NCBI GenBank assembly: GCA_947494095.1
Contig: CANLTI010000041.1
Location: 1-46,698 of the forward strand
DNA: 46,698 nt
Reading direction: 5' to 3'
DNA from: an uncultured Pseudomonadales bacterium
Lineage (GTDB): Bacteria; Pseudomonadota; Gammaproteobacteria; Pseudomonadales; Cellvibrionaceae
The stretch's first letter is position 1. Every line of letters begins with the position of its first letter. The translations under genes and the position numbers were made by a program. Below are positions 7,539 through 17,659 of the stretch, one piece after another. A model generated the notes under the pieces. It saw only the letters and a list, made by a program, of their open reading frames with translations. It was not told where the DNA came from and did not search any database.

Positions 7539-10500
7539 TCAATCTTGTTGTGTTGCGAGCTGTGCAATGGCTTTTGCGGTATAACGCTGCAAGACCAGCG
7601 GCGATTCGCGCAATAAAGCATCGAGGTTACGTGTTGAGCTATGGGTGTCTTCTGGCTCTTTGGCTTGTTTATCGCGGACTAATTGCATAGCGGCGTCTTC
7701 GACGATATGCGCAATAATGACAGGCTTGTTAAATTTTATCGCTTTGTTTTGGCTGCAAAAGTGAGTAAAGCTATACAGTGTTTCGATGACGGCACTTTTG
7801 AAGTATGCCGGGTGAATATGGTGCGTGAGGCTGTCAATGTGCTGGGCAAAGCTGGCCTCGCCAGGGGTCATAGAGTTTCTGGCGAGCTCACAATCTAAGG
7901 TGAAATCTTGCATGTCTTTACCGCCAAACACAATGTAGCGCGCTTGGTGTAGGCTTTGCCAAATATCGAGTAAAAAGTCTTCATCAAAATTAGTGATAAG
8001 CCCACGCTCCACTCGCCACTCAAACCAATCGGTATCGATCGCTTGCGCGGTTTCGGCATCGCTATTAGCAATACCCGAATAACTCGCATGCTTATTGTTG
8101 TACGCTTGCGTGACGCCGATAGAAAAGAGATTGTGCTGCGATTCTAAAATGTCTTCAATGCGATTGAGCACATAAGAGGGCGCATGAGCGCTTAAGGCCT
8201 CTAGGCTCATGGTGTCACCGTCTTCGCCTTTGCAGCACAGTGAGAGCAAATTATGCAGTTGCACCGAGCCTAGGCCTTTAAATAGGTTGGGGCGGGTGCG
8301 CATTAATGCGCCAATGCCCGAGAGCATTTCTTGTAGCAGGGTGTGCTCTAACTTGCAGTGGCTGACGGTGGTGATGTCTTGGTAAATTTCAGCATTGGGT
8401 TTGGCTTGGGTGAGCGAAATGCGGTTGTCGCGATCTTTTCCAATGCTAATGGATAAATGCCTAGCCGCCAGCATGGTGAGCGCATCGCCAAGGTCGATAT
8501 GGGTTTCCCCGAGTACGGCAAAGCAATAGCGGGCACTTAACCAATAGTTGTTGATTTGGGCAGTGTAGTAAATGTTTTGAATAACCGCTTTAAGCAAAGT
8601 GGGCTCTTGAAGCTCTAGTTGCGCATTGTTGACATTATCGGTTAGCGTGCGACCTTCTATAAAATGCTGGAGGGCCAGGTATAGCTCGTTATCGGTACTG
8701 GCACGAAACAGCGCTTGGCCGGACTCAATAATGTGCTCGGCGTTAATTTTGGGGGCGTAGTCATCGATTGATCGCGTGCGGCTATTAAAGGGCGTTAAAC
8801 ACAAGTTAGGTAGCTGCAAGCTATTATTGCGCGCGGCTCGCACGGCGAGATTGGCCGAGGCGTAGCCAACATGATCGTGCTGGCTACGCAGTTGCAATTG
8901 CCACAAGGCATCAAAAAACTTTTCAGCGCCTGGTGCTGCACAAAAGCGTTGGTCAACCAGCCAAGTAAACACGGCGACTTCTTGATTGAGCCAATGATTG
9001 TGAATATGCGCAATCTCGCGTTCGATATTTTGGGTAGCTAGGGCCATATCAAAACTACGATAACCATTTTGCTCGCTTTGCAGCCAAGATAAGCATAAAC
9101 ATTTATTACCGTTAATGGTATAGGTTTGGCTTGTGGCTAAGCTGTGTAAACGACGGTTTGGCCGCCCCGTGAGGCCCATGGTTTCATTGGCGCCAACCTG
9201 TGAGTAAGCTTGCACCAAGTGTGGCGCGGAAATCACTTTGATGGGCTTTATTTCGTCGATGGTTTCTGCGATGACGCCATGTTTGGATAAGATTTCTTTG
9301 ATGTCTTCGTTTTCGGCGAGTACGGTCAGTGCTATTTGTGTTTTGGTAAAGCGGCGTGAACGACGGCGCATAATAAGCGGGTCAAGGTCATCTTTGGTGA
9401 CGTAGCCTTCATCGAGTAATAAGCCCGTAATATATAAGCTTTGCGCCCATACGAGAGGGATATTTTCGTTGGCGACACGCTTTTGGCTACGAGGTTTTTG
9501 GCGCTCGGCTTCTACGCTGGCTTCGGGCACATAGTACAGCTCTGGCAGTAAGCCAAAGCCATCGACATTGACCATGAGCGATTCCAGCTTTTTGCGGTAA
9601 GCGGCGGCTTGCTCTGTTTCGTCATCAAATTGCGCTTGAATGTAGAGGTAGGTATAAAAAAGTGGCCATTCCGACTCTAGGTGTTCAAAATTAGCGAGTT
9701 CTGAGTGTTCATAATGAATACGTGAGCTCTCTTCTACCGGTGTTTGATGGCCATCCCACAAAAAGCGTTTACAGCCATACTCACCGCCAAGCTTGCTGAG
9801 TATTTCGTTGCGTGTTGTTTCTATTTGCTCTTTATTGCCAACGGCAAAGGCCGGGAAGCCAATAATGCTCAGCAAAGCACTATCGACTTCTTTGGATAGT
9901 GATTCGCGCGGGAGCAAGCTGGCGAGCGTGTTACGTGCAAGCGAAACGGCATCGGCAATAGTGTGAATAACCGCGCGCTCACATGCGTCTTTGCCAAAAA
10001 CATTAAAGCCGTCAAGTGCTTGTAGCGCTGCTTTTGCCATGCCAACCGAGCTGGCATTGATTTCTGGTTTGCCATTGTTGATTTTATTGCCGCGCTCCCA
10101 AATGCCAAAGTCAGGAATACGGTAAGCGCTTGAAATGTAATACACGAGGTTTTGAATAAAATCGACTTCGCCAAATGTGCGAATAATACGCAAGCCTGAG
10201 GCTGTCATTTGCGCCATCATCAATAAAAACAGTGATGTTGCATCGATTTGCAGATGCCCCCAAGCGTCATCGGCGACCACCGGTAGGCCTGTTGCTGTGT
10301 CATATTTGGCGTGTAGTGCGTCAAGCGGGTGCAGTGTGTGTTTGAATTTCTCGACTTTATTAGCTTGGCGCATCATCGAGAATAATAAGCCGCGCATGAG
10401 TTTGATCGTCGTTTGCTCGAGTTGGTCTGCGCGTTCGGTTTCGTGTTGGCGACGGTAAGCTAACCCCAGCGCCCAAATGCTCATAATCGAGTACACGTTA

Positions 10501-10643
10501 TCGCGCACCCAGGCATCGGTATAATCGCCATGCGTGGTGACGGCGGTACTGGCGGGCATTAAGCCGGTCACAGGGTGCTGTCGGCTCATGATAACCGTTT
10601 CAACTTGCTTGAATATTTGGTCGAGTTTTTCGCGATGATTCAT
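7539..10643 (-). CDS. GH15 / phosphorylase b kinase alpha-like (alpha/alpha toroid) protein
   Basis: A ~1,034-residue cytoplasmic protein whose N-terminal half is an (alpha/alpha)6 toroid of the glucoamylase GH15/phosphorylase-kinase regulatory-subunit type. Diagnostic segments are QHPVTGLMPAS, THGDYTDAWVRDNVYS and HLQIDATSLFLLM near the start, then a RFLWDGHQT stretch and EWPLFYTYLYI. The C-terminal half is a long helical region with no recognised motif. No signal peptide, so it is not an extracellular glucoamylase; the role may be glycogen-linked but is unproven. The frame extends 25 codons upstream (to 10718), but the ATG at 10643 (MNHREKLDQ) gives the family's usual N-terminus. It lies 146 bases downstream of dxs. 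Confidence 0.78.
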   Translation of the reverse strand: MNHREKLDQIFKQVETVIMSRQHPVTGLMPASTAVTTHGDYTDAWVRDNVYSIMSIWALGLAYRRQHETERADQLEQTTIKLMRGLLFSMMRQANKVEKFKHTLHPLDALHAKYDTATGLPVVADDAWGHLQIDATSLFLLMMAQMTASGLRIIRTFGEVDFIQNLVYYISSAYRIPDFGIWERGNKINNGKPEINASSVGMAKAALQALDGFNVFGKDACERAVIHTIADAVSLARNTLASLLPRESLSKEVDSALLSIIGFPAFAVGNKEQIETTRNEILSKLGGEYGCKRFLWDGHQTPVEESSRIHYEHSELANFEHLESEWPLFYTYLYIQAQFDDETEQAAAYRKKLESLMVNVDGFGLLPELYYVPEASVEAERQKPRSQKRVANENIPLVWAQSLYITGLLLDEGYVTKDDLDPLIMRRRSRRFTKTQIALTVLAENEDIKEILSKHGVIAETIDEIKPIKVISAPHLVQAYSQVGANETMGLTGRPNRRLHSLATSQTYTINGNKCLCLSWLQSEQNGYRSFDMALATQNIEREIAHIHNHWLNQEVAVFTWLVDQRFCAAPGAEKFFDALWQLQLRSQHDHVGYASANLAVRAARNNSLQLPNLCLTPFNSRTRSIDDYAPKINAEHIIESGQALFRASTDNELYLALQHFIEGRTLTDNVNNAQLELQEPTLLKAVIQNIYYTAQINNYWLSARYCFAVLGETHIDLGDALTMLAARHLSISIGKDRDNRISLTQAKPNAEIYQDITTVSHCKLEHTLLQEMLSGIGALMRTRPNLFKGLGSVQLHNLLSLCCKGEDGDTMSLEALSAHAPSYVLNRIEDILESQHNLFSIGVTQAYNNKHASYSGIANSDAETAQAIDTDWFEWRVERGLITNFDEDFLLDIWQSLHQARYIVFGGKDMQDFTLDCELARNSMTPGEASFAQHIDSLTHHIHPAYFKSAVIETLYSFTHFCSQNKAIKFNKPVIIAHIVEDAAMQLVRDKQAKEPEDTHSSTRNLDALLRESPLVLQRYTAKAIAQLATQQD

Positions 10644-10789
10644 AAGTATCGGCTTAAAATTAGTCCGGTTGAGCGAGAGGGCGCGATGAATACCGCTTAA
10701 GTGCAAACGTGTATTCATCGCGTGTCTTTAATTCACAGTCAATATTAGCAAGTTAAGCACCAAGTTGCTTGGCCTTGATTAAACCGAGT

Positions 10790-12670
10790 TTACAGTGTGG
10801 TTGCGTTGAGCTGTGTCAGGCGGGTTAAAATAGAGCGAGTTACGCCATCAACATCTAAGCCTATTTGGCTCAATTGCTCGGTGCGTTTGGCGTGCTCAAT
10901 ATAGTCGTCGGGTAACCCTAAAGTGAGTATCGGTGTGTTGATATTTCGACGACTCAGTAGCGCACATACCGCACTACCTGCGCCTCCTTGTACGGTATTT
11001 TCTTCGAGCGTCACAATCAATGCATGCTTAGCGCAGGCATCAGCAATAGCGGCTTCGTCTAAGGGCTTGGCCCAACGCATATCAATAACCGTAAAGTGAT
11101 GCGCTTGGGCAACGCTTAATGCAAGAGGCAGTAAAACACCAAAATTTAAAATGCACACCTGTGCGCCTGCTTTGGCTGTATGACTTTTGCCGATGCTGTA
11201 GCGTGGCTGCTCGGGGGTGATGGCGGCACCTGGGCCTGTACCGCGCGGGTAACGCACGGCGGCAGGGCCTGGGTAATGATAGGCGGCATCGAGTAGCTGA
11301 TAGCATTCGTTTTCATCGCTGGGTGTGGCGATGATCATCTCGGGAATACAACTTAAAAATGATAAGTCAAAATTGCCGCCGTGAGTGGGGCCGTCTTCAC
11401 CCACGAGGCCGGCACGGTCAATGGCAAAGGTGACATCGAGCTTTTGAATCGCAACATCGTGTATTAGCTGGTCGTAGGCGCGTTGTAAAAAGGTCGAATA
11501 AATGGCGACGACAGGCTTTTGGCCTTCACAGGCAAGCCCTGCTGCTAAGGTGACGGCGTGTTGCTCGGCAATAGCGACATCAAAGTAACGCTCTTTAAAC
11601 TGCTTGGCAAAGTCGACCATGCCAGAGCCTTCACACATGGCAGGGGTAATGCCAACCAAGCGTTGATCCTGTGCGGCCGTTGTGCACAGCCAGCGGCCAA
11701 ACACATCTTGGTATTTAGGGCCGGCAGGGGTCGCAGGCTTGGGTTCTATTTTATTAAGGGCATGATAGCCCACGGGGTCTTTTTCGGCAGGGGTAAAGCC
11801 TTTACCTTTTTGAGTAATAATATGGAGGAGCTTTGGTCCGGGTATTTCACTCAAGTTTTTAAGATCGTGTGTGAGTCGCGGTAGGTCGTGACCATCAATA
11901 GGGCCTACATAATAAAAGCCCAGCTCTTCAAATAGCGTACTCGGTGACACCATACCTTTCATGTGCTCTTCAGTTTTGCGTACAAGCTCTGAGGCTTGCG
12001 GTAGGCGCTTAAGGACCTTTTTACCGCCTTCGCGAAAGCTGGTGTAAGCTTTAGATGCCCAAAGCTTAGAAAAGTAAGTAGCAAGACCGCCCACGTTGGG
12101 TGATATCGACATATTGTTATCGTTAAGCACAACCAGCAAGTCGGCCTTAGTGTGTGCAGCATGGTTAAGTGCTTCAAACGCCATGCCGGCTGTCATGGCG
12201 CCATCGCCAATCACTGCAACACTCTTTTGTTTTTTGCCGGCCATTTTTGAGCCTAAAGCCATGCCCAGCGCAGCACTGATCGAGGTACTCGAATGGCCAA
12301 CGCCAAATGTATCGTAGGGGCTTTCGGTTCTTTTGGGAAATCCTGAAAGGCCGCCTTGTTGGCGAATACTGCCCATTTGCTCACGCCGACCGGTGAGTAT
12401 TTTATGGGGATAGGTTTGGTGGCCTACATCCCAGACGATTTTATCGTCGGGCGTATTTAAGGCGTAATGAAGGGCAATCGTCAGCTCGACGACACCTAAG
12501 CCCGCACCAAAGTGCCCACCAGAGCGCCCCACGCTAAATAATAAAAAAGCACGCACTTCCTTTGCCAGTTGAGGTAAAAGTTTTTCATCCAGTGCGCGAA
12601 TGTCAGCCGCCGAGTCAATGGTATCTAGCAGCGGTGTATGGGGTTGAGTGGCTGGTATTTCATCAAACAT
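10790..12670 (-). CDS. dxs: 1-deoxy-D-xylulose-5-phosphate synthase
   Basis: Thiamine-diphosphate enzyme that condenses pyruvate and glyceraldehyde-3-phosphate, the first step of the MEP isoprenoid pathway. The TPP/Mg motif GDGAMTAGMAFEALNHA and the following NDNNMSISPNVGG (usually NDNDMSIS) are clear, as are the transketolase central motif (EQHAVTLAAGLA) and DRAGLVGEDGPTHGG. At 626 residues it is full length. The usual gammaproteobacterial partners xseB and ispA are not upstream, so dxs stands alone here. The start ATG at 12670 gives MFDEIPATQPHTPLL, plausible for the family. Confidence 0.97.
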   Translation of the reverse strand: MFDEIPATQPHTPLLDTIDSAADIRALDEKLLPQLAKEVRAFLLFSVGRSGGHFGAGLGVVELTIALHYALNTPDDKIVWDVGHQTYPHKILTGRREQMGSIRQQGGLSGFPKRTESPYDTFGVGHSSTSISAALGMALGSKMAGKKQKSVAVIGDGAMTAGMAFEALNHAAHTKADLLVVLNDNNMSISPNVGGLATYFSKLWASKAYTSFREGGKKVLKRLPQASELVRKTEEHMKGMVSPSTLFEELGFYYVGPIDGHDLPRLTHDLKNLSEIPGPKLLHIITQKGKGFTPAEKDPVGYHALNKIEPKPATPAGPKYQDVFGRWLCTTAAQDQRLVGITPAMCEGSGMVDFAKQFKERYFDVAIAEQHAVTLAAGLACEGQKPVVAIYSTFLQRAYDQLIHDVAIQKLDVTFAIDRAGLVGEDGPTHGGNFDLSFLSCIPEMIIATPSDENECYQLLDAAYHYPGPAAVRYPRGTGPGAAITPEQPRYSIGKSHTAKAGAQVCILNFGVLLPLALSVAQAHHFTVIDMRWAKPLDEAAIADACAKHALIVTLEENTVQGGAGSAVCALLSRRNINTPILTLGLPDDYIEHAKRTEQLSQIGLDVDGVTRSILTRLTQLNATTL

Positions 12671-12855
12671 GCGTACAGCTTATTTAGTAGAGGGGGGAGG
12701 CATTGTATTGCGAGTTGTGGGGGATTTAAAGTAACAGCGTATATTTGACGGCGATTGAGAAGTTTAAGCGTCTTTTACTGGCGCTTAATGCCTCGTGTTG
12801 GTTAAAAAGCATGCAGCTTATGCTTGAGCATTCTCAGCATGGGTGCTTTCGTGGC

Positions 12856-12911
12856 ATACTTTTCGTGATATAGGTTTGGTGGCATAGGCTTCGTGACATA
12901 GGTTTTGTGAT
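12856..12911. repeat. 14-bp tandem repeat, four imperfect copies
   Basis: Units ATACTTTTCGTGAT, ATAGGTTTGGTGGC, ATAGGCTTCGTGAC and ATAGGTTTTGTGAT follow head to tail; a fifth, more diverged unit precedes at 12842-12855. It lies between dxs and the DUF4124 gene, downstream of the latter on the minus strand, in an otherwise empty 279-base gap. Confidence 0.8.
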
Positions 12912-12949
12912 AGAAGCTTTAAATTACCACACGCCTTGTTCTGTGAGCA

Positions 12950-14155
12950 TTATTGTGTGGCTTTAAAACTTATATCATCCCAAAACGCAGAATAGACACC
13001 GACACCGAGTATGGCTTGGCTTAAGCTGATCGTTGCGCTGCGTGCGTGCGAGGTATTATTCGCCGATATTTGCAGCTGTTGCCATTGTGTCGTGTCGCTA
13101 CTTTGGCTACTGCCGGCTAAGCGCTGAAGGCCTTGGCAGTTAATATCTTCATGCCATATGACTCGTAGTTTGCCATATCCTAGCTGAGACGATAACGCAT
13201 CTTTTTTAAAGGCGGCACGAGCTTCAAACTCTGTGTGAGCGCCAATGTTGACGCATTGGTTTAAGGCTTCGCCTTGCAGCGTTTGGCCAAAATCGGAGCT
13301 CGCTTTGACGAGTGCGCCCCCGCTGAGGCCTTGCCCGCCATACTCTACCCATTGACTAGGCCAGGCTAGGCTCCAGCCCGCTAAATTTTGGTCGAGAGAA
13401 GGATTTGACAGGTAGTTGGTGCCCAGAGGTGGCGTGTTGAGTGTTTTGGCGGGGGCGGTATTGGTTGCGCTGCCCAGCGCGGTAACAGTCAGCGTAATGT
13501 CATCCCAAAAGGCGGATGCCGCGCGGGTGCTCGCTTTATTGAAGTGCTTAATTTCAACCATCATCGATTGCGCACCGAGTACCGGCTTAAGGTTTTCGCG
13601 GCTCAGTTCTTGCCAGCCCGCGGCCTCGGTAGGAATGAGCTTGGCGTTGTATTGGCCGCCGCTGGTGCAATCTTTAGAGGTGAATGACACCACATGCAAT
13701 GCATTGGTGTCTGCTGCGCCGCCTTCTTTTTTAACAAAAGCACGGATGTTCACTTGAGTGATGTTATCAACGGGTAGGCATTGACGAATGAGGTGCTCTT
13801 CTTCTTTTGAACCGTCTGTTTTTAATGCTAAGCCGATCGTGTCGGTAATACCTTCTTTGGGTTGTGCGTTAGCCGAGCCTTTCACGATTGTCCAAGCGGT
13901 GGTGTTTTGCTCAAAGTCGCCGTTGATAATAACTTGCGCACCGACAGATAACCCCTGCCCACTATACGGGTCGAAGCCTATAGGGCTGATGGCGCGAATA
14001 GTTTGCTTGTCTGCACTTAGCGCATTTAATGGACACTGTTGCTGAAATAAAATTTGGCCGTCGGGCAATACGCATTTGTAAATATCTGCATAGCTAGTGT
14101 TTGCAGCGCTCATTAGCGAGGCCAGTAAAGCGATTAACAATAAAGGTTGGGTCAT
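12950..14155 (-). CDS. Secreted DUF4124 protein with two jelly-roll-like domains
   Basis: About 401 residues. A signal peptide (MTQPLLLIALLASLMSAANTS-YA) is followed by a DUF4124 segment, recognised by D-I-Y-K-C-x-x-P-D-G and the second Cys in FQQQCPL. Two similar ~150-residue domains follow; each starts with an N-G-D-F-E/N-P-S-L-D then W motif and ends in SAFWDDI, the pattern of CBM4/9/22-type carbohydrate-binding jelly rolls. No catalytic domain is present. Likely a periplasmic or exported glycan-binding protein, but ligand is unknown. A TTG eight codons upstream (14179) is in frame; the ATG at 14155 gives the better signal peptide. Divergent from the TonB receptor. Confidence 0.65.
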   Translation of the reverse strand: MTQPLLLIALLASLMSAANTSYADIYKCVLPDGQILFQQQCPLNALSADKQTIRAISPIGFDPYSGQGLSVGAQVIINGDFEQNTTAWTIVKGSANAQPKEGITDTIGLALKTDGSKEEEHLIRQCLPVDNITQVNIRAFVKKEGGAADTNALHVVSFTSKDCTSGGQYNAKLIPTEAAGWQELSRENLKPVLGAQSMMVEIKHFNKASTRAASAFWDDITLTVTALGSATNTAPAKTLNTPPLGTNYLSNPSLDQNLAGWSLAWPSQWVEYGGQGLSGGALVKASSDFGQTLQGEALNQCVNIGAHTEFEARAAFKKDALSSQLGYGKLRVIWHEDINCQGLQRLAGSSQSSDTTQWQQLQISANNTSHARSATISLSQAILGVGVYSAFWDDISFKATQ

Positions 14156-14476
14156 AGTGGTTTTACCATGATTCGACAAAAATATTGATGACAGTAAGGC
14201 TAATTAAACGTGAAAACCTCTCACAACTCAATGCGTAGCTTCGCGACTTATGATCTGTATAGCGTTATGAGAAATAGCTGCCTACTCCTCATGTTATTTG
14301 TGAACTGACACCGATGTTGTCATTGGCTCTGGTTGCATGCCCAAGACATCGATTACACGCCAAAGCCTTAGAGTTTAATAAATATGTCATGAATTAGAAA
14401 TACCATGCGCCTCATCATTTTATAAATAGTGCTTTTAGGTGCCAATTGGCAATTTAAGTACTCACTTGAGGGCAAT
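14156..14476. other. Divergent intergenic region between DUF4124 gene and TonB receptor
   Basis: About 320 bases, AT-rich, with promoters expected for both directions. I could not assign a convincing operator, and the 11-bp GTGA array found before the regulator gene (20570-20608) is not visibly repeated here. An in-frame ATG at 14429 lies inside this stretch but lacks the ribosome site that the ATG at 14477 has. Confidence 0.5.
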
Positions 14477-17400
14477 ATGAAAAAAAAATTACTGTCATTG
14501 TGCATCGCATCGCTAACGTTAAGCTTAGTTTCACACAATACCACGGCCGAAGAAGCGGTTATTTATGTTGCAGGTGCTGATATAAATACACTTAGCGCGA
14601 CCATTAATGATGAACTGTATTTTTTTGATAATAGTGGTGTCGCGGTATTGGATTTGCCGGCAGGTCAATATAACGCTTTTTTAAAAGAAGGAAATAAAGC
14701 GCTAGGCCAAGTCACATTTAATATTGCTCAGTTTAAACATTCTGAAGTCAAAATAAAGCACTCGGCGAGTGGCTTGCAAGTACAGCAAGAACAATTTTCG
14801 CCCGATACCGATGCGCAGGCGGGCCAATTAATGGGGCGCGTTTTTAGTGGCGGGGGTGAGTCGGAGTTGGCGGGTGCAAAAGTGCGTGTCGAGGGTTTTG
14901 ATGCGGTATCTATGACTGATGACTCGGGTGCATATGCATTAAATTTACCGCGCGGGCAATATACCGTGATTATTTCTCACCCAGAATATGCCGAAAGAAA
15001 AATTGAAGGCTTACGCATTGTCTCGGGTATTGCTACTGAAGCGAGCTTGAGCTTAGCCAAAGTTTCTGCTGGCATTATGGAAGAGGTATTAATTTTAGGT
15101 GTTCGCGGCGCGCTGAATGATTCGGCTTTAGCGATTGAGCGTGACGCCTCTTCGGTTGTTTCGGCTATTACGGCTGAAGATTTTAAAAAGTTTGGTGACT
15201 CTTCGGCCTCAGATGCACTTAAGCGAGTGACGGGTGTATCGGTTGTGGGAGGCAAATTTGCTGTTGTGCGCGGGCTTGATGGTCGCTATGTGTCCACAAC
15301 CTTAGACGGGGGCGTTCTTCCTAGTACCGATCCGTTACGCCGTGACGTGCCGTTAGATTTATTCCCCTCCAGTGTTTTGCAGGGCATTAATATTGGCAAA
15401 AGCTATGCGCCTAAATTGCCCGGCACCTCAACCGGTGGGCATGTAGGTATGGCGCTAAAAACCCAGCCCACAGCGTATGTGAATAAACTGTCTTTTGATA
15501 TTCAGTACAACAGTGAGACAACGGGCGAAAATGTTTTAACCTACCAAGGCGGCGATGCCGATTGGACCGGTTTTGATGATGGTGCCCGCGAATTGCCAGC
15601 TGTCATTAATGCCGCAACTCAATTTGGCGCTGATGAGTTAAGTGAGTGTAACCCGCCTCCGTTTAGAACGCCTGGCTGTGATGAGCCCGAATACTTAGCT
15701 GAGTTAGGCAAGGCGATGCCGACAGATTTTTCGGTTAAAAACAAAAGCGCTCAGCCTGCTTATAAATTGGCTTACAGTTTGGGTAATGTATTTGATTTAC
15801 CTTTTGCTGAATTAGGTGTGCAAGGAACACTTGATTATGAACAACAATGGGATCATCGCGATGAATTCCGGTTGTCGTATCAAAGTGACGATGGTGCTAA
15901 CTTTACAAAAGCCGAACAAACGCGCGTGACTCAATCTGATTTTAATGTTGATCTCACCGGCTTTTTGGTTGCGGGCTTAACATGGGATGCCGGTCATACA
16001 CTGACGAGTAAAACGCTGTTACTGAGAAAAACACAAGATACAACACGCGTAACCAATAAAAATGATATTCAAGATGAAAAACAATTTATCGATACGACGT
16101 TACAGTGGGTTGAGCGCCAGTTATTTAATCAATCATTTGATGGGGTTGTGGCTTTAGATTCTATCAATGGTGAGTTGAATTACCGCGTGAGCTATGGCAA
16201 TACTCAGCGTTCAGAACCTGATCGACGCACTTACTCGTATGAAAATGGCAGTGTTCCCGATAGTCAAATATTCAGAACCTATTCAAAATTAGATGAAGAT
16301 AGCTTAAGCGCTGGCATAGATTATCAGCAAGAGTCGGCAGGTATTTGGGGTTCTGAAGGGACCTATCAAGCGGGTGTACTCGTGTCATCTAAAGAACGTG
16401 AAGTTAAAATTGGACGCTTTGGTTATCGATTTAATGATCCAGATTTAGATCGCACGCAGCGTTTGGAAGATTTATTGACGGTGCAAAACTTTGATAGTCA
16501 GGCTATTAAAATTACAACATCTAATTTAAAAAACGATTGGTATGAGGCAACCGATGATACGGTAGCGGCTTATATGAGTGCCGAGTTTAATTGGGCTAAC
16601 CGATGGGTAGTGACATTAGGTGGGCGGCAAGAGTCGTTGGATATTTATTTAGAAAGTACTGGCCCAGATGCGGATGCGCCAGCGGTAACAAAAGAGACGA
16701 GTGTGTTTTTACCCGCTCTTAATGTGACTTGGCTGCAAAGCGATGAATTGCAATGGCGGTTGGGCTTAAGCCAAACAATTTTAGCTCCAGGGCTTGTAGA
16801 GATTAATAGCTCGTCACAGTTTTCTTCTGACGGAATTTTAATTATTGGTAATTCTGATCTTGAATTTTCTGATGTGCAAAACGCAGATTTTAGAGGTGAG
16901 TATTATTGGGATGACGAGCAGAGCTTTTCTTTGGGGGCGTTTTATAAAAATATCGAGGCGCCTATCGAAAAGTCTATTGTCGATGGCATTCCGATTGATC
17001 GCGCTTATACGTTTAGGCAGTCTAATGGTGCCGAAGTAGTAGGTCTTGAAATTGATTTGCTGCGGAATATTGCTGATACCTCGAATTTTATGTTTTCTTA
17101 CGGTGTTAATTTTTCGTATATCGATTCGCAGGTGTCTTTGGATGCCAACTCTGCACGCTTAGAGGGGCGAAGCGAGCGGCAGCTGCAGGGGCAGTCCGAA
17201 TATTTAGGTAACTTTAGATTGCAGGCCGAGCATTTAATGAGTCACCAAAAGATATCATTAGTGGGTAATTACTTTGATGATCGTATCGATGTTGTCAATA
17301 GCTCTGCCAGTGGCGACCGCATAGAGCAAGGGCGTATGGTTGTTGATGTTATTTATAATTGGGAAGCAACAGATCATTTGGATGTTGGCGTTAAAATACA

Positions 17401-17512
17401 AAATATTCTCGATGAGTCGGTTGTATACACTATGAGAGGTGATTTACAAAATGCTCAAGAGAGTTATAAAAAGGGTGTCGATATCAAAGTTAATGCGACT
17501 TATAGATTTTAG
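14477..17512 (+). CDS. TonB-dependent outer-membrane receptor with N-terminal CarboxypepD-like domain
   Basis: About 1,011 residues. A signal peptide ends near NTTAEEA. After a ~95-residue N-terminal region comes a carboxypeptidase-regulatory-like beta-sandwich (GQLMGRVFSGG to YTVIISHPEY), then the plug (RDASSVVSAITAEDFKKFGD, ALKRVTGVSV, RGLDGRYVSTTLDG, GTSTGGHVGM) and a 22-strand-type barrel ending in the aromatic ATYRF outer-membrane signature. The N-terminal add-on is common in receptors for large or glycan substrates. Start chosen at 14477: TTGAGGG lies six bases upstream, whereas the frame's first ATG (14429) has none. It is followed after 147 bases by the duplicated lipoprotein gene, likely its surface partner. 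Substrate unknown. Confidence 0.92.
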   Translation: MKKKLLSLCIASLTLSLVSHNTTAEEAVIYVAGADINTLSATINDELYFFDNSGVAVLDLPAGQYNAFLKEGNKALGQVTFNIAQFKHSEVKIKHSASGLQVQQEQFSPDTDAQAGQLMGRVFSGGGESELAGAKVRVEGFDAVSMTDDSGAYALNLPRGQYTVIISHPEYAERKIEGLRIVSGIATEASLSLAKVSAGIMEEVLILGVRGALNDSALAIERDASSVVSAITAEDFKKFGDSSASDALKRVTGVSVVGGKFAVVRGLDGRYVSTTLDGGVLPSTDPLRRDVPLDLFPSSVLQGINIGKSYAPKLPGTSTGGHVGMALKTQPTAYVNKLSFDIQYNSETTGENVLTYQGGDADWTGFDDGARELPAVINAATQFGADELSECNPPPFRTPGCDEPEYLAELGKAMPTDFSVKNKSAQPAYKLAYSLGNVFDLPFAELGVQGTLDYEQQWDHRDEFRLSYQSDDGANFTKAEQTRVTQSDFNVDLTGFLVAGLTWDAGHTLTSKTLLLRKTQDTTRVTNKNDIQDEKQFIDTTLQWVERQLFNQSFDGVVALDSINGELNYRVSYGNTQRSEPDRRTYSYENGSVPDSQIFRTYSKLDEDSLSAGIDYQQESAGIWGSEGTYQAGVLVSSKEREVKIGRFGYRFNDPDLDRTQRLEDLLTVQNFDSQAIKITTSNLKNDWYEATDDTVAAYMSAEFNWANRWVVTLGGRQESLDIYLESTGPDADAPAVTKETSVFLPALNVTWLQSDELQWRLGLSQTILAPGLVEINSSSQFSSDGILIIGNSDLEFSDVQNADFRGEYYWDDEQSFSLGAFYKNIEAPIEKSIVDGIPIDRAYTFRQSNGAEVVGLEIDLLRNIADTSNFMFSYGVNFSYIDSQVSLDANSARLEGRSERQLQGQSEYLGNFRLQAEHLMSHQKISLVGNYFDDRIDVVNSSASGDRIEQGRMVVDVIYNWEATDHLDVGVKIQNILDESVVYTMRGDLQNAQESYKKGVDIKVNATYRF

Positions 17513-17659
17513 TTTGGCTATTAATTGTATTGCGTTACTAAATAGTATTATTAAATAGCCACTTTATTTTAAATGGTGCCCTTTGTAATCTGGGTGTCAT
17601 AAAGTAGCTCGATAATAGACCTACTTGGTTGTTAATTGTTTGATCTTAGAGGAAGAGAA

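Noticed and set aside
14180..14476. Copy of the 11-bp GTGA array in front of the TonB receptor
   Set aside because: Single TGTGA-like strings occur but without regular spacing.
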